Notes: generated from the sequence alone by a model not told the origin. Counted from the first letter of the stretch, positions 9,001 through 15,956 are shown. The stretch is 21,063 bases of DNA from JBDSGC01 sp046594105 (GCA_046594105.1 JBKJQB010000227.1:1-21063), one strand, 5' to 3'. Made by a program: numbers and translations.

Positions 9001-9029
9001 AGGACGAGATGAGCGATGCGCCTGAGCAT
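6006..9029 (-). CDS. TonB-dependent receptor, Oar-like, with N-terminal carboxypeptidase-regulatory domain
   Basis: 1007 residues from ATG at 9029, preceded by a perfect AGGAGG (9037-9042) 7 nt upstream; longer in-frame starts lack this. A signal peptide (1-23, ending SAFA) is followed by a carboxypeptidase-regulatory beta-sandwich (about 26-108, with GATVTISSP and GDYNFGALPPGPYTV). EAITVTA (113-119) resembles a TonB box. A plug domain follows (RLPVGRNIQSRVLLAPGV, NLYLVNGVVVND, GGISAEYGRFTGGVVNTITKSGGN), then a long beta-barrel ending GIRF with a terminal Phe, as usual for BAM substrates. Such receptors import large substrates across the outer membrane using TonB energy; some Oar-like members act in adhesion or secretion. 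The substrate is unknown. It is divergent from an aminotransferase and may share control with it. Confidence 0.92.
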   Translation of the reverse strand: MLRRIAHLVLVVLALLVTTSAFAQTTAQLVGTVTSDKAPLPGATVTISSPALQGSRTTVTGASGDYNFGALPPGPYTVTVELQGLQTVRQTVTLRLAQTSRADADLKVSAVSEAITVTAAASSVLETPQVSTSFDAATIERLPVGRNIQSRVLLAPGVNNDGPNNQIVINGAQSFDNLYLVNGVVVNDTIRGQPQAAVIEDAIQETTVLTGGISAEYGRFTGGVVNTITKSGGNEFSGSLRDNLNNDKWRLKTAFRDPVTNAPEANHISKTNPVYEGTLGGRIVRDRLWFFLAGRKENSSISNQTVGLNLPYTTTGDQKRYEVKLTGNVTSRHTLVGSYLKVQDTQSNTRFGNIVDLASLRSVGNPIKLSAVHYNGMLTSNLVVEAQWSKKDFSIIGGGAPLRDEVGGTLLRDISTGRRAWSPTFCGVCPPKLRNNKDWLAKGSYYLSTKSFGSHTLGTGYDEFHQLRNENNYQSGSDFRLFGDFIYSNGQVFLHLDPTKSGTTSRSHFEWDPLLGLSSTSDFATKSVYLNDRWSLNNHWNFNLGARYDKNEGHNQSGVATVNDSAISPRLGAIFDVKGDGKHRFSLNYGRYVTKIDQGPADSTSTGGRYATYQFQYLGPELNAPGTPAGQLIPTDQVIKAAFDWFHANGFTSNNSLIYQLSIPGLTEKIKGNLKSPHMDEITLGYGVQINNNSLVRADIIHRKWDDFYVTTRNLNTGQATTPTGAKVDVGFIENSGAGLSRRYNALQLQGQTKLPLSILFGGNYTYAKLRGNVEGEEFNNATTTIGVNGTSGSNVYTLPQYPEYTSFAQNNPVGYLAADIRHRANLWLQYSPSVPFGRLDLAVLERFHSGAPYSAAAVVDARQNAALANGVANPGYALPPTQVQYYIGGRGAYRLDNVSETGFNLSYSIPVSRASLFLKADLLNAFNQQRVDFAATGVGSVIEQRVRTRFNGAKFPDGTTAVAFNPFTEKPVEGVNYQFDKNFGKPTNKDAYQLPRLYRFAVGIRF

Positions 9030-9062
9030 GCGTAAGCCTCCTGAATTTTGAACGTTTCGCGG

Positions 9063-9068
9063 ATTGTA
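9063..9068 (-). promoter_or_regulatory. Candidate -10 box of the TonB-dependent receptor
   Basis: The minus strand reads TACAAT at 9068-9063, 33 nt before the receptor ATG. The expected start near 9055 leaves a leader of about 26 nt containing the AGGAGG site. The -35 region is poor. This is the best minus-strand candidate in the divergent gap. Confidence 0.35.
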
Positions 9069-9139
9069 CGCGCAGCGGCGTGGCCGGGGTGCGGCGTTTC
9101 CAAAAAGTTGCCGAAAGCTGGGAGGTCGCCAGCACTCCA

Positions 9140-9168
9140 TTGACACCTTCGCATCGGCAACCGATAGT
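9140..9168 (+). promoter_or_regulatory. Sigma70-like promoter of the class III aminotransferase
   Basis: A perfect -35 TTGACA (9140-9145) and a -10 GATAGT (9163-9168) are separated by 17 bp. The predicted start is near 9175, leaving a leader of about 24 nt with GAGGAA (9184-9189) before the ATG at 9199. This is the clearest promoter in the window. Confidence 0.6.
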
Positions 9169-9173
9169 TGCCG
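9155..9173. promoter_or_regulatory. Inverted repeat CGGCAAC-N5-GTTGCCG over the -10 box (candidate operator)
   Basis: Perfect 7-bp arms (9155-9161 and 9167-9173) flank CGATA, so the element covers the -10 box of the aminotransferase promoter. A third half-site, GTTGCCG, occurs at 9107-9113 in the same gap, nearer the receptor promoter. A repressor binding here would block RNA polymerase. No regulator gene is adjacent. A simple RNA hairpin is the alternative. Confidence 0.4.
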
Positions 9174-9198
9174 CGCAGCGCATGAGGAACCCAGCACA

Positions 9199-10557
9199 AT
9201 GACCATCGCGCAATCAGAAGTCGCCATGTCCGCCGCCGAGATTGTCGACCTTTCGAAGAAACACACCATGTTCTCCTGGTCTGCCCAGGGGGCCATCAAT
9301 CCCATCCCCATGGTTCGCGGCGAGGGGATCTACTTCTGGGACGCCGACGGCAAGCGCTACGTCGACATGAACTCGCAGCTGATGTGCGTGAACATCGGAC
9401 ACGGCAACCGCCGGGTGATCGAGGCCATCAAACGTCAGGCCGATGAACTGGTCTACGCCGGTCCGGGGATGGCCACGCCGGTGCGAGCCCGATTCGGCAA
9501 AATGTTGTCGGAGCTCACGCCTGGTGATTTGAACTGTTTCTTCTTCACCCTGGGAGGCGCGGAGGCGAACGAGAACGCCATCCGCATCGCCCGCATGGTC
9601 ACCGGACGCCAGAAGATCATGGCCCGTTACCGCTCCTACCATGGGGCCACCCTCGGCGCGGTCAGCCTGACCGGCGATCCACGCCGCTGGGCCAACGAGC
9701 CAGGCATCCCGGGAGTGGTCCGCTTTTTCGATCCCTACCAGTACCGCAGCCACCTGTTTCGCGAGGGCGACACCGACGCGGAGTTCACCCGCGCCTGTCT
9801 CGCCGAGATCGAAGAGATCATCGCCTACGAAGGTGGGCACACCATCGCGGCGATGTTCATCGAGACCGTCACCGGCACCAATGGCCTGATCGTTCCGCCG
9901 GACGGATACATTCAGGGGCTGCGTGCGATCTGCGATCAGCACGGCATTCTTCTGGTGTGCGATGAGGTGATGTGCGGTCTCGGTCGCACCGGAAGCTGGT
10001 TCGCAGTCGATCAGTGGAAGGTCATTCCGGACATGATCACCATGGCCAAAGGCCTGACGTCTGCGTATCTGCCTCTCGGGGCCGTGGCCATGAGCGAGCG
10101 CATCGCGGCCTATTTTGACAAGAACGTCTTCTATGGCGGACTGACCTACAACGCCCATCCCATGAGCCTCGCCGCCGCCGAAGCCTGCCTGCAGGTGATG
10201 ATCGACGATGACATGGTCGGACACACCCGGCGGATGGGGCGCGTCCTGAGCGAGCTGCATCAGGAGATGAAGCGGAAGCATCCATCGGTCGGCGACGTGC
10301 GTTCGATCGGACTGTTCGGCGTGCTGGAGCTGGTGAAGAGTCGGGTCACGAAAGAGCCGATGGCGCCCTTCAACGCCAGCAGTCCGGAGATGCAGAAGCT
10401 CGTCGGGTTCCTGCGGCAGGAAGGGATGTACGTTTTTGCCAACTGGAACAATCTCTTCACGAACCCACCGCTCTGCATCACGGAGGAGCAGCTCCGCGAA
10501 TCGTTCGTGCTACTCGATCGGGCTCTGGAGATAACCGACGCGGCCGTGGTCGGATAG
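9199..10557 (+). CDS. Class III PLP-dependent aminotransferase
   Basis: 452 residues of a fold-type I, class III (omega/beta-type) aminotransferase. The Schiff-base lysine is K284 in ITMAKGLTSAYLPLGAV. D255 in LLVCDEVMCGLGRTG should bind the pyridine nitrogen. GGAEANENA (119-127) and YRSYHGAT (144-151) bind the cofactor phosphate and ring. The N-terminus (HTMFSWSAQGAINPIPMVRGEGIYFW) resembles taurine-pyruvate and related 'aspartate aminotransferase family' enzymes as I remember them, but substrate cannot be assigned. Start: ATG at 9199 follows GAGGAA by 9 nt; a later ATG at 9226 is possible. An upstream in-frame ATG at 9064 would run through the promoter. The enzyme is cytoplasmic. Its TAG stop forms the first bases of a repeat element. 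Confidence 0.88.
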   Translation: MTIAQSEVAMSAAEIVDLSKKHTMFSWSAQGAINPIPMVRGEGIYFWDADGKRYVDMNSQLMCVNIGHGNRRVIEAIKRQADELVYAGPGMATPVRARFGKMLSELTPGDLNCFFFTLGGAEANENAIRIARMVTGRQKIMARYRSYHGATLGAVSLTGDPRRWANEPGIPGVVRFFDPYQYRSHLFREGDTDAEFTRACLAEIEEIIAYEGGHTIAAMFIETVTGTNGLIVPPDGYIQGLRAICDQHGILLVCDEVMCGLGRTGSWFAVDQWKVIPDMITMAKGLTSAYLPLGAVAMSERIAAYFDKNVFYGGLTYNAHPMSLAAAEACLQVMIDDDMVGHTRRMGRVLSELHQEMKRKHPSVGDVRSIGLFGVLELVKSRVTKEPMAPFNASSPEMQKLVGFLRQEGMYVFANWNNLFTNPPLCITEEQLRESFVLLDRALEITDAAVVG

Positions 10558-10804
10558 GCCGGCACGGCCGGCGGCGCTGGTCGCCCAAGGCTCCGCCAAG
10601 ATCACGCTTTAAAAAGTTCTATCGCGCAGGCTCCTAGCTCTCAATCGTCCCTTACTTGACTGAAACGTCCGACGATTGCTCAGAGTCGGCGTGAAGGGCG
10701 GGCGGGAGCAAGGATCTGCAATCAAAGCCGATCGAGCGACCGCGGCTGAGGCAAAAATTGTGGCGGACGCTGTGCGAACAAACGCCGCCGGCCGTGCCGG
10801 CCTA
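10555..10804. repeat. Inverted repeat pair spanning the convergent gap, outer ends on both stop codons
   Basis: A 22-bp arm at 10555-10576 (starting TAGGCCGGCACGGCC) is the exact reverse complement of 10783-10804. The outer TAG of each arm is the stop codon of the adjoining gene: the aminotransferase on the plus strand and the 570-residue protein on the minus strand. Each arm holds a GCCGGC-ACG-GCCGGC hairpin. The left arm begins full repeat copy B. The right arm is a fourth hairpin end with only weak similarity to the repeat beyond it. Inside is another 8-bp inverted repeat, CAATCGTC (10642-10649) and GACGATTG (10671-10678). I find no credible gene inside. It may be a miniature element or a double transcription terminator. 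Confidence 0.7.
10557..10634 (+). repeat. Dispersed intergenic repeat, copy B
   Basis: A 78-bp copy in the opposite orientation to copies A and C. By hand alignment it differs from copy A at about seven positions, mostly in the segment after ATCACGCT, where it is more A/T-rich (TTTAAAAAG). It starts directly at the last base of the aminotransferase stop codon. Similarity to copy A fades after GGCTCC near 10634. Confidence 0.8.
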
Positions 10805-12514
10805 CTTCCACGGCTCCGGCTCGTCGATGGGTGAGAAGCGGGGGCGCATGGCCAGGTAGCGTTTTCTGCCTGCCCGGAAGGCTTCGAACTCCTTGAGAGC
10901 CAGCGAATCTGCGCTGAGAGATCTCCTGGCGGCGCCGATCGCTTTCCAGAGTTCGGGATGAACGCGGTGCCGATGCCAGAGCATCGAATCGCCCTCCGGC
11001 TTGCGAGGATCGTATTCACGGGCGTTTTCGACATAGGCGGCGAATGACTCGACGATCTCGGCGGCAATCGCGGCCTTGCCCTTCGCAGGCAGGGCCTTCC
11101 ATGCGGCCCAGAAAAGCGTCTCGGGCTCGATCCAGTCACTCCTCAAACGCCCCGCTGAGCTCTCCAGGTTCGCCTTCTCAGCAGCCTTGTGAAGTTTGCT
11201 GAGGGTGCTCTCTCCGCCATGTTTCTGGATGGTTGCCTCGGCGTCGAGCAGGATCTGGTCCTGCAAAAGAGCGCCGGCGGCCTTCACTCTCATGTTCGGG
11301 TTCTGGGCGAGACGGCGGGCGTTGTGGACGTCGAGCAGCAGCGCCTCCACGAAGTCGCGCGCACTGGTGCGCCCCATCTGCGCGCGGTTCTCCCAACTGG
11401 CCTCGCTGTAAAGCATCGACTGGTCCAGCGGTTCCTGAGCCAGGGGCAGACGCTCCGGGTTGAGTACATCGCCACTTTTGACATGGAACTCGCCGGCGAT
11501 CTGCAGCCGATTCAGATTGCCTTCGCTGTACCGCATGATCTGGTCGGGTCGATAGCCGACCTCGGCGGGATGGGCAGCCTGCCAGTATCCGGGTTGAACG
11601 TTCTGCGCACGCAGACGGACCGCGCGACCGAACGCGAAGTTGGTCTGGAACACCTCGCGCGGCGTTCCCACCGGCCCTTTCTTCGCGTCGACGAGGCCGG
11701 GTTGTCCCGCAGAAGGCACAAATGCCTGATCGAGGTAGACGTCGAGCGGGGTGAGCTCGCGGCCGCGCGCACGAGGATGGTATGAGCCTGACCAGTACTC
11801 TTCGATGACTCGGGTAAATGCGGCGTGTCGTTCCGGCGTGGCCCGGAACGATCGATCGTCCGGGTTGGGCCAGTCGAGAATCCACATCGCCAGCTCCGGC
11901 CGGTTCAACCGATCGGCGATCGTGTCCGCGAGAAGGCTGCCGCCCATGAAGGTCTTGGCCGACAGGGAGAACTGCGCGCCGCCGTGAGCGATCGAAGGAG
12001 TGAGTCCGGCAGCCAGGGGAGCGCCCCAGACAAACTTTTCGAGAAAACCGATGAAATGCTCGTCATAGAACCAGGCCAGCGGCACGGGCTTGATGCCGTA
12101 TTCGAAGGTCTCAGGATCCATCGACCACTTGACCTCGAAATCGGCGGACGCCTTGTCATCCCAGCGGAACGTCACGTTCTGGCGGATGTCCTTCCATTGA
12201 TCGAGCTCTTTGGTCCTCTTGACCGAGTGGAAGAAGCAGGCGGGATCCTTCGTGCTTTCCGCCTTGCGCCACGCCTTGACGAGCTGGCGGGCGACCTTTC
12301 GCAATGTGCCCAGCATGTACTGGTCGAGAAAGTAGGCATCCTCGCCCCCCTCCTTCGCAGCGAACTTGCGCCATTTCTTGACCGACTTGGGGCTCTGAAA
12401 GGTCGGCTCCATTCCGACCCAGGCATCTTCGAACCCGCCTGTGGTCGGATCGAGGCCCGTTGTGGATGCAGACTTCGGACTGTGGGGAACGTTGTTTTTC
12501 TGTTTTCTGGCCAT
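10802..12514 (-). CDS. Uncharacterised 570-residue protein (possible glutamine-synthetase-fold ligase)
   Basis: 570 residues from ATG at 12514 (MARKQKNNVPHSP). The frame stays open upstream to 12745, but that part crosses repeat copy C and is unlikely to be coding. No signal peptide or membrane helix is seen. It is soluble, rich in Trp and charged residues, with helical stretches (LGTLRKVARQLVKAWRKAE, LHKAAEKANLESSAGRL). I do not recognise the family. The stretch FEVKWSMDPETFEYGIKPVPL followed by SIAHGGAQFSLS and LLADTIADRLNRPELAMWIL (about 127-225) loosely recalls the Glu-rich strand and the G-G-x-x-x-x-S strand of carboxylate-amine ligases of the glutamine synthetase fold. That is a weak, motif-level impression. 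No Shine-Dalgarno is visible. It is transcribed alone, with repeats at both ends. Its TAG stop lies in a repeat arm. Confidence 0.75.
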   Translation of the reverse strand: MARKQKNNVPHSPKSASTTGLDPTTGGFEDAWVGMEPTFQSPKSVKKWRKFAAKEGGEDAYFLDQYMLGTLRKVARQLVKAWRKAESTKDPACFFHSVKRTKELDQWKDIRQNVTFRWDDKASADFEVKWSMDPETFEYGIKPVPLAWFYDEHFIGFLEKFVWGAPLAAGLTPSIAHGGAQFSLSAKTFMGGSLLADTIADRLNRPELAMWILDWPNPDDRSFRATPERHAAFTRVIEEYWSGSYHPRARGRELTPLDVYLDQAFVPSAGQPGLVDAKKGPVGTPREVFQTNFAFGRAVRLRAQNVQPGYWQAAHPAEVGYRPDQIMRYSEGNLNRLQIAGEFHVKSGDVLNPERLPLAQEPLDQSMLYSEASWENRAQMGRTSARDFVEALLLDVHNARRLAQNPNMRVKAAGALLQDQILLDAEATIQKHGGESTLSKLHKAAEKANLESSAGRLRSDWIEPETLFWAAWKALPAKGKAAIAAEIVESFAAYVENAREYDPRKPEGDSMLWHRHRVHPELWKAIGAARRSLSADSLALKEFEAFRAGRKRYLAMRPRFSPIDEPEPWK

Positions 12515-12621
12515 CGGTTTGTGAGGATCCGGCAGAGAGGACTGCAATCTTGTCGCCGTGAGCGCGGCGGGCCAGGCGGCATGCGGTCCATTCGTAGGAA
12601 CCTGACGACAAGGATCGGCCA

Positions 12622-12698
12622 GGAGCCTCCGCGGCAGATGTTTTGGAGCGTGATCTTGGCGGAGCCTTGGGCAACCAGCGCCGCCGGCCGTGCCGGCC
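12622..12698 (-). repeat. Dispersed intergenic repeat, copy C
   Basis: A 77-bp copy in the same orientation as copy A. Its 56 bp at 12643-12698 are identical to 1926-1981. One base is missing relative to A in the variable segment near 12640. It sits in the 260-bp divergent gap between the 570-residue gene and the small exported protein. I see nothing else clear in that gap except a possible -10 (TAGACT, 12761-12766) before the small gene. Confidence 0.85.
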
Positions 12699-12774
12699 AA
12701 CGTGTCTGTTGTGTTTGTGATTGCTGACAGGCCCGGCCTGGTCACGAAACGGAGGGAGGATAGACTGATCCATC

Positions 12775-13089
12775 ATGAAAAGAGCAACGATCGTCTTCAT
12801 ACTCTCGTTCACCGCGCTGTCCCTTTTCGCTTCTGACGACCACAAGAGCTGCGACATGAAGGGCAGCCACGGAAAGGCCGTCTCGATGACCGGCAAAGTC
12901 ACCTGCAAGACCGACAGCGACTGCTCGCTGCAGACTTCCGGCAGAAAGAAGCCGTACACGATCTGCGAGATGAGTAAGGCCGACCTGCCGAAGCTCAGCG
13001 CCTCGGGAGCGATGGTCAAAGTCACCGGCAAGCTGATCACCTGCGAAGGTGCGCAGAAACTCCAGATCGAGCACGTGGCCTCCAGGTAG
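12775..13089 (+). CDS. Small exported cysteine-containing protein, possibly OB-fold
   Basis: 104 residues with a clear signal peptide (MKRATIVFILSFTALSLFA, probable cleavage after A19). The mature part is about 85 residues with five cysteines (26, 44, 50, 64, 90). The pattern MTGKVTCKTDSDC ... YTICEM ... VKVTGKLITCEGAQKLQIEHV resembles small periplasmic beta-barrel (OB-like) proteins in which a 'GkV...VkVtGkl' strand pair frames the domain. I cannot name the family or function; metal or redox binding by the cysteines is speculation. A purine-rich GGAGGGAGG (12751-12759) is too far upstream for a normal ribosome site, and TAGACT (12761-12766) could be a -10 giving a very short leader. It is a single gene ending at a GC-rich hairpin. 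Confidence 0.75.
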   Translation: MKRATIVFILSFTALSLFASDDHKSCDMKGSHGKAVSMTGKVTCKTDSDCSLQTSGRKKPYTICEMSKADLPKLSASGAMVKVTGKLITCEGAQKLQIEHVASR

Positions 13090-13113
13090 CTCTCGGAGTA
13101 TTGCGCGAGTGTT

Positions 13114-13135
13114 GGCGCCGCGGGTTCGCGGCGCC
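13114..13135 (+). terminator. GC-rich hairpin, probable terminator of the small exported protein gene
   Basis: A perfect 9-bp stem, GGCGCCGCG (13114-13122) with CGCGGCGCC (13127-13135), closes a GGTT loop 24 bp after the stop. It is followed by only a weak T-rich stretch (GTTCGCGTTTCC), so it is not a textbook intrinsic terminator. Confidence 0.55.
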
Positions 13136-13153
13136 GTTCGCGTTTCCTGGTTC

Positions 13154-13162
13154 TGCGATAAT
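13154..13162 (+). promoter_or_regulatory. Extended -10 promoter of the PD40 kinase
   Basis: TGCGATAAT (TG-n-GATAAT) at 13154-13162 is a good extended -10. It lies 20 nt before the ATG at 13183 and directly after the terminator hairpin. No good -35 is visible, as is common for extended -10 promoters. The leader would be about 13 nt without a Shine-Dalgarno. Confidence 0.45.
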
Positions 13163-13182
13163 GCTGCGATTCAGCCAATCGC

Positions 13183-15834
13183 ATGAGCCTCACCGCCGGC
13201 AGCAGACTGGGTCCCTATGAGATCGTCTCGCCCATCGGTGCGGGGGGGATGGGAGAGGTCTTCCTCGCTCGCGACACCCGGCTCGAGCGCAGTGTGGCCA
13301 TCAAGATCCTCAACCGCGAGTTTGCTGACGACGCACAGTTCAAGCAACGCTTTGACCGGGAAGCGAAGACGATCTCGCAACTGAATCATCCCCACATCTG
13401 CACGCTTCATGATGTGGGTCACGACAACGGCACCAGCTTCCTGGTGATGGAGTTGCTGGAGGGCGAATCGCTGGCCGACCGGCTCGCGCGTGGCCCGCTT
13501 CCGCTGTCCGACGTCGTCAAGTATGGCGCGCAGATCTCCGATGCCCTCGATCGCGCACACCGCGCCGGGATCGTGCACCGCGATCTGAAGCCGGGCAACG
13601 TCATGATGACCAAGGCCGGCGCGAAGCTGCTGGATTTCGGTCTGGCCAAGCCCGCTGCCCTGGCAACCAACGCCTCGGTCACCCGCGCCACCGAGCAGAA
13701 GCCGCTGACGCAGGAAGGCACCATCGTCGGAACTTTTCAGTACATGGCTCCCGAGCAACTCGAAGGCGCAGAAGCCGACGCCCGTACCGACATCTTCGCG
13801 CTGGGCGCGTTGCTGTACGAGATGGCGACGGGAGAACGGGCTTTTCAGGGAAAAACACGAACCTCGCTCATCGCAGCCATCGTCGCGTCGGCCCCCAGAC
13901 CGATCTCGGATATCCAGCCACTCACGCCCCCGTCATTCGAGCATTTGGTCGAGAAGTGTCTGGAAAAGGATCCGGACGATCGGTGGCAGAGCGCACACGA
14001 CGTCGGGGAACAGTTGCGGTGGCTGGGTCAATCGCTGGAACAGGTTCTCAGTCCGAGAAAACGCGTTGCCTCTCGGGCTTTGGCCGCAGCCGCAATTCTG
14101 CTGTTGGGAACGACACTCGCTCTCGTTGTTCTTCTTTTCCAGCGCGGTCGCGCGGAAGCGCCCACACCGTTCTACAGTTCCGTGCTCGCACCCCCGGGAG
14201 CGGCGTTCGTGTTCGAGTCGGCACCCATGGCCATGTCGCCGGACGGGCGGCAGATCGCGTTCGTGGTGAGGCGAGGTTCGGAAAAGCCGGCCCTGTGGGT
14301 TCACGATCTCACCTCGAACGTGGCCAAAGCGCTGCCGGCGACAGAAGGAGCAGCGTTTCCCTTTTGGTCTCCCGACTCCCGGCTCCTGGCTTTTTCCGTT
14401 CAGAGCAAGTTGCAGACGATCGACGTCGAGACCGGAAGCCGCGAGACGCTCGCCGACGGGGGCGCCGGGGCGGGAAGAGGTTGGATGGGAGGTTCCTGGA
14501 GTCGAGAGGGGACCATTCTGTTCCGCTCCCCTCGCACAGGAGAGATCCTCCGGGTTCAAGTTGGCAGCACCGAAACGCCGCGCCGCGTCACTGCGAACGG
14601 ACGGATTGGTCCTCACTATCCTGTGTTCCTTCCCGACAGTCGCCACTTCCTTTTTCTGGGACTGGCGACGCTCTCTGGCGATCCTCGCAGCGGCATTTAC
14701 CTCGGATCGCTCGACTCGCCCGACGTCACGTTCCTGTTCCGATCGAGTGCGAACGCACTGTTTTCGCCGCCTGGATGGATCCTCCACTGGGACGCGGGAA
14801 GACTCAGGGCTGTGGGATTCGATCCCGCTAAGCTCCGGTTGACGGGCGAGGCGTTCACCGTGGCGGACAACGTTCAGTTCAACCCTGCCTCCCATGCCGG
14901 ACACTACTCGGTGTCCAGTACAGGCAATCTAGTGGTCCGCGGAGGGACGACCACATTCAACTCGCGCCTGATCTGGTTCAGCCGGGACGGAAAGGAACTG
15001 GGCACGGTGGGAGCGGACGCAAACTATTACGCGCCTTCTCTGGCACCCGACGGAGAGCGGGTGGCCGTAGACATTTCCGATTCGGAAAACAACGGCGATA
15101 TCTGGGTGGTGGAAGGCAAGCGGCGGGTGGCCAGCCGTTTCAGCATGCATGCTGCCGACGAATCCGCGCCCGTCTGGTCGACCGACGGGTTCATTTATTT
15201 TTTTCGGCATTTGGGCGGAACGCTTGGCAGCGACCTGTTGCGGAAGCGTGATACCGGGACTGCGGCGGAGGAACGGATCTATCACTCGCCGGAGCGCGTC
15301 TGGCCAACCGATGTTTCGCCGGACCGGCGATGGCTGCTCTTCGTGAAGCTCGGTGCGGACGAACAAAGCGATCTCTCTCTCTTGCAGTTGGAGACGGGAA
15401 AAGTCACGCCGTACCTTGCCACATCCTCCGACGAAGGGCAGGCCCGCTTTTCGCCCGATCAGCGATTCATCGCTTACAGCTCGAACGAGACGGGACAATC
15501 GGAAGTCTTTGTCCGGCCGATGGACTCTGCCGCTGGGAAGTGGCAGATCTCCGAGGGCGGCGGATCGATGCCCCAATGGAATCGCAACGGACGCGAGCTC
15601 TTTTACGTCAGCTTCGAGAAGGTCCTGATGAGCGTACCAATTCACCCTGAGCCGGCCTTCCGTGCAGACACGCCCAGACCGCTCTTCCAGACTGCCATCA
15701 AGGGGGGGCTGGGAGTGTCGTATGGGGTATCGCCGGACGGCTCACGCTTTCTCGTCGACACTCTGGTCGAGGATGCAGATGCGTCGTCGGTGACGCTGTT
15801 GCAGAACTGGCGCTCAAAAGCTGCGCGGAAATAG
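13183..15834 (+). CDS. Transmembrane Hanks-type Ser/Thr kinase with C-terminal PD40/TolB-like beta-propeller
   Basis: 883 residues. Kinase core: GAGGMGEVF (19-27), Lys41 in VAIKIL, HRDLKPGN (132-139), DFG (151-153), MAPEQ (188-192), all intact. A single membrane helix is predicted at about 299-319 (ALAAAAILLLGTTLALVVLLF). The remaining 560 residues show repeated propeller signatures: APMAMSPDGRQIAFVVRR, FPFWSPDSRLLAFSV, APSLAPDGERVAVDIS, APVWSTDGFIYFF, PTDVSPDRRWLLFVK, ARFSPDQRFIAYSS, MPQWNRNGRELFYVS and VSYGVSPDGSRFLVD. These match PD40/TolB-type blades. By topology the propeller is outside the cytoplasm and could sense a ligand or bind envelope protein, while the kinase signals inside. It is a single gene with its own candidate promoter. 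The ligand is unknown. Confidence 0.92.
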   Translation: MSLTAGSRLGPYEIVSPIGAGGMGEVFLARDTRLERSVAIKILNREFADDAQFKQRFDREAKTISQLNHPHICTLHDVGHDNGTSFLVMELLEGESLADRLARGPLPLSDVVKYGAQISDALDRAHRAGIVHRDLKPGNVMMTKAGAKLLDFGLAKPAALATNASVTRATEQKPLTQEGTIVGTFQYMAPEQLEGAEADARTDIFALGALLYEMATGERAFQGKTRTSLIAAIVASAPRPISDIQPLTPPSFEHLVEKCLEKDPDDRWQSAHDVGEQLRWLGQSLEQVLSPRKRVASRALAAAAILLLGTTLALVVLLFQRGRAEAPTPFYSSVLAPPGAAFVFESAPMAMSPDGRQIAFVVRRGSEKPALWVHDLTSNVAKALPATEGAAFPFWSPDSRLLAFSVQSKLQTIDVETGSRETLADGGAGAGRGWMGGSWSREGTILFRSPRTGEILRVQVGSTETPRRVTANGRIGPHYPVFLPDSRHFLFLGLATLSGDPRSGIYLGSLDSPDVTFLFRSSANALFSPPGWILHWDAGRLRAVGFDPAKLRLTGEAFTVADNVQFNPASHAGHYSVSSTGNLVVRGGTTTFNSRLIWFSRDGKELGTVGADANYYAPSLAPDGERVAVDISDSENNGDIWVVEGKRRVASRFSMHAADESAPVWSTDGFIYFFRHLGGTLGSDLLRKRDTGTAAEERIYHSPERVWPTDVSPDRRWLLFVKLGADEQSDLSLLQLETGKVTPYLATSSDEGQARFSPDQRFIAYSSNETGQSEVFVRPMDSAAGKWQISEGGGSMPQWNRNGRELFYVSFEKVLMSVPIHPEPAFRADTPRPLFQTAIKGGLGVSYGVSPDGSRFLVDTLVEDADASSVTLLQNWRSKAARK

Positions 15835-15956
15835 CGTCCGGAACGCATCTCCGACGCCCATGTCCTCGGGACCTCTCAGCGGATCGCAGGATGATGGCGG
15901 TGGCGATCAAGCTGGCACCGGACTTCGAATCGGGAGCGCCAGTTTCGCTATTTGAG

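Noticed and set aside
9030..9311. N-terminal extension of the TonB-dependent receptor
   Set aside because: The perfect AGGAGG and the signal peptide begin at 9029. The extension would overlap the divergent aminotransferase and its promoter.
12515..12745. N-terminal extension of the 570-residue protein
   Set aside because: The added residues come from repeat copy C, and the same nonsense peptide appears where copy A is translated, so it reflects the repeat and not a protein.
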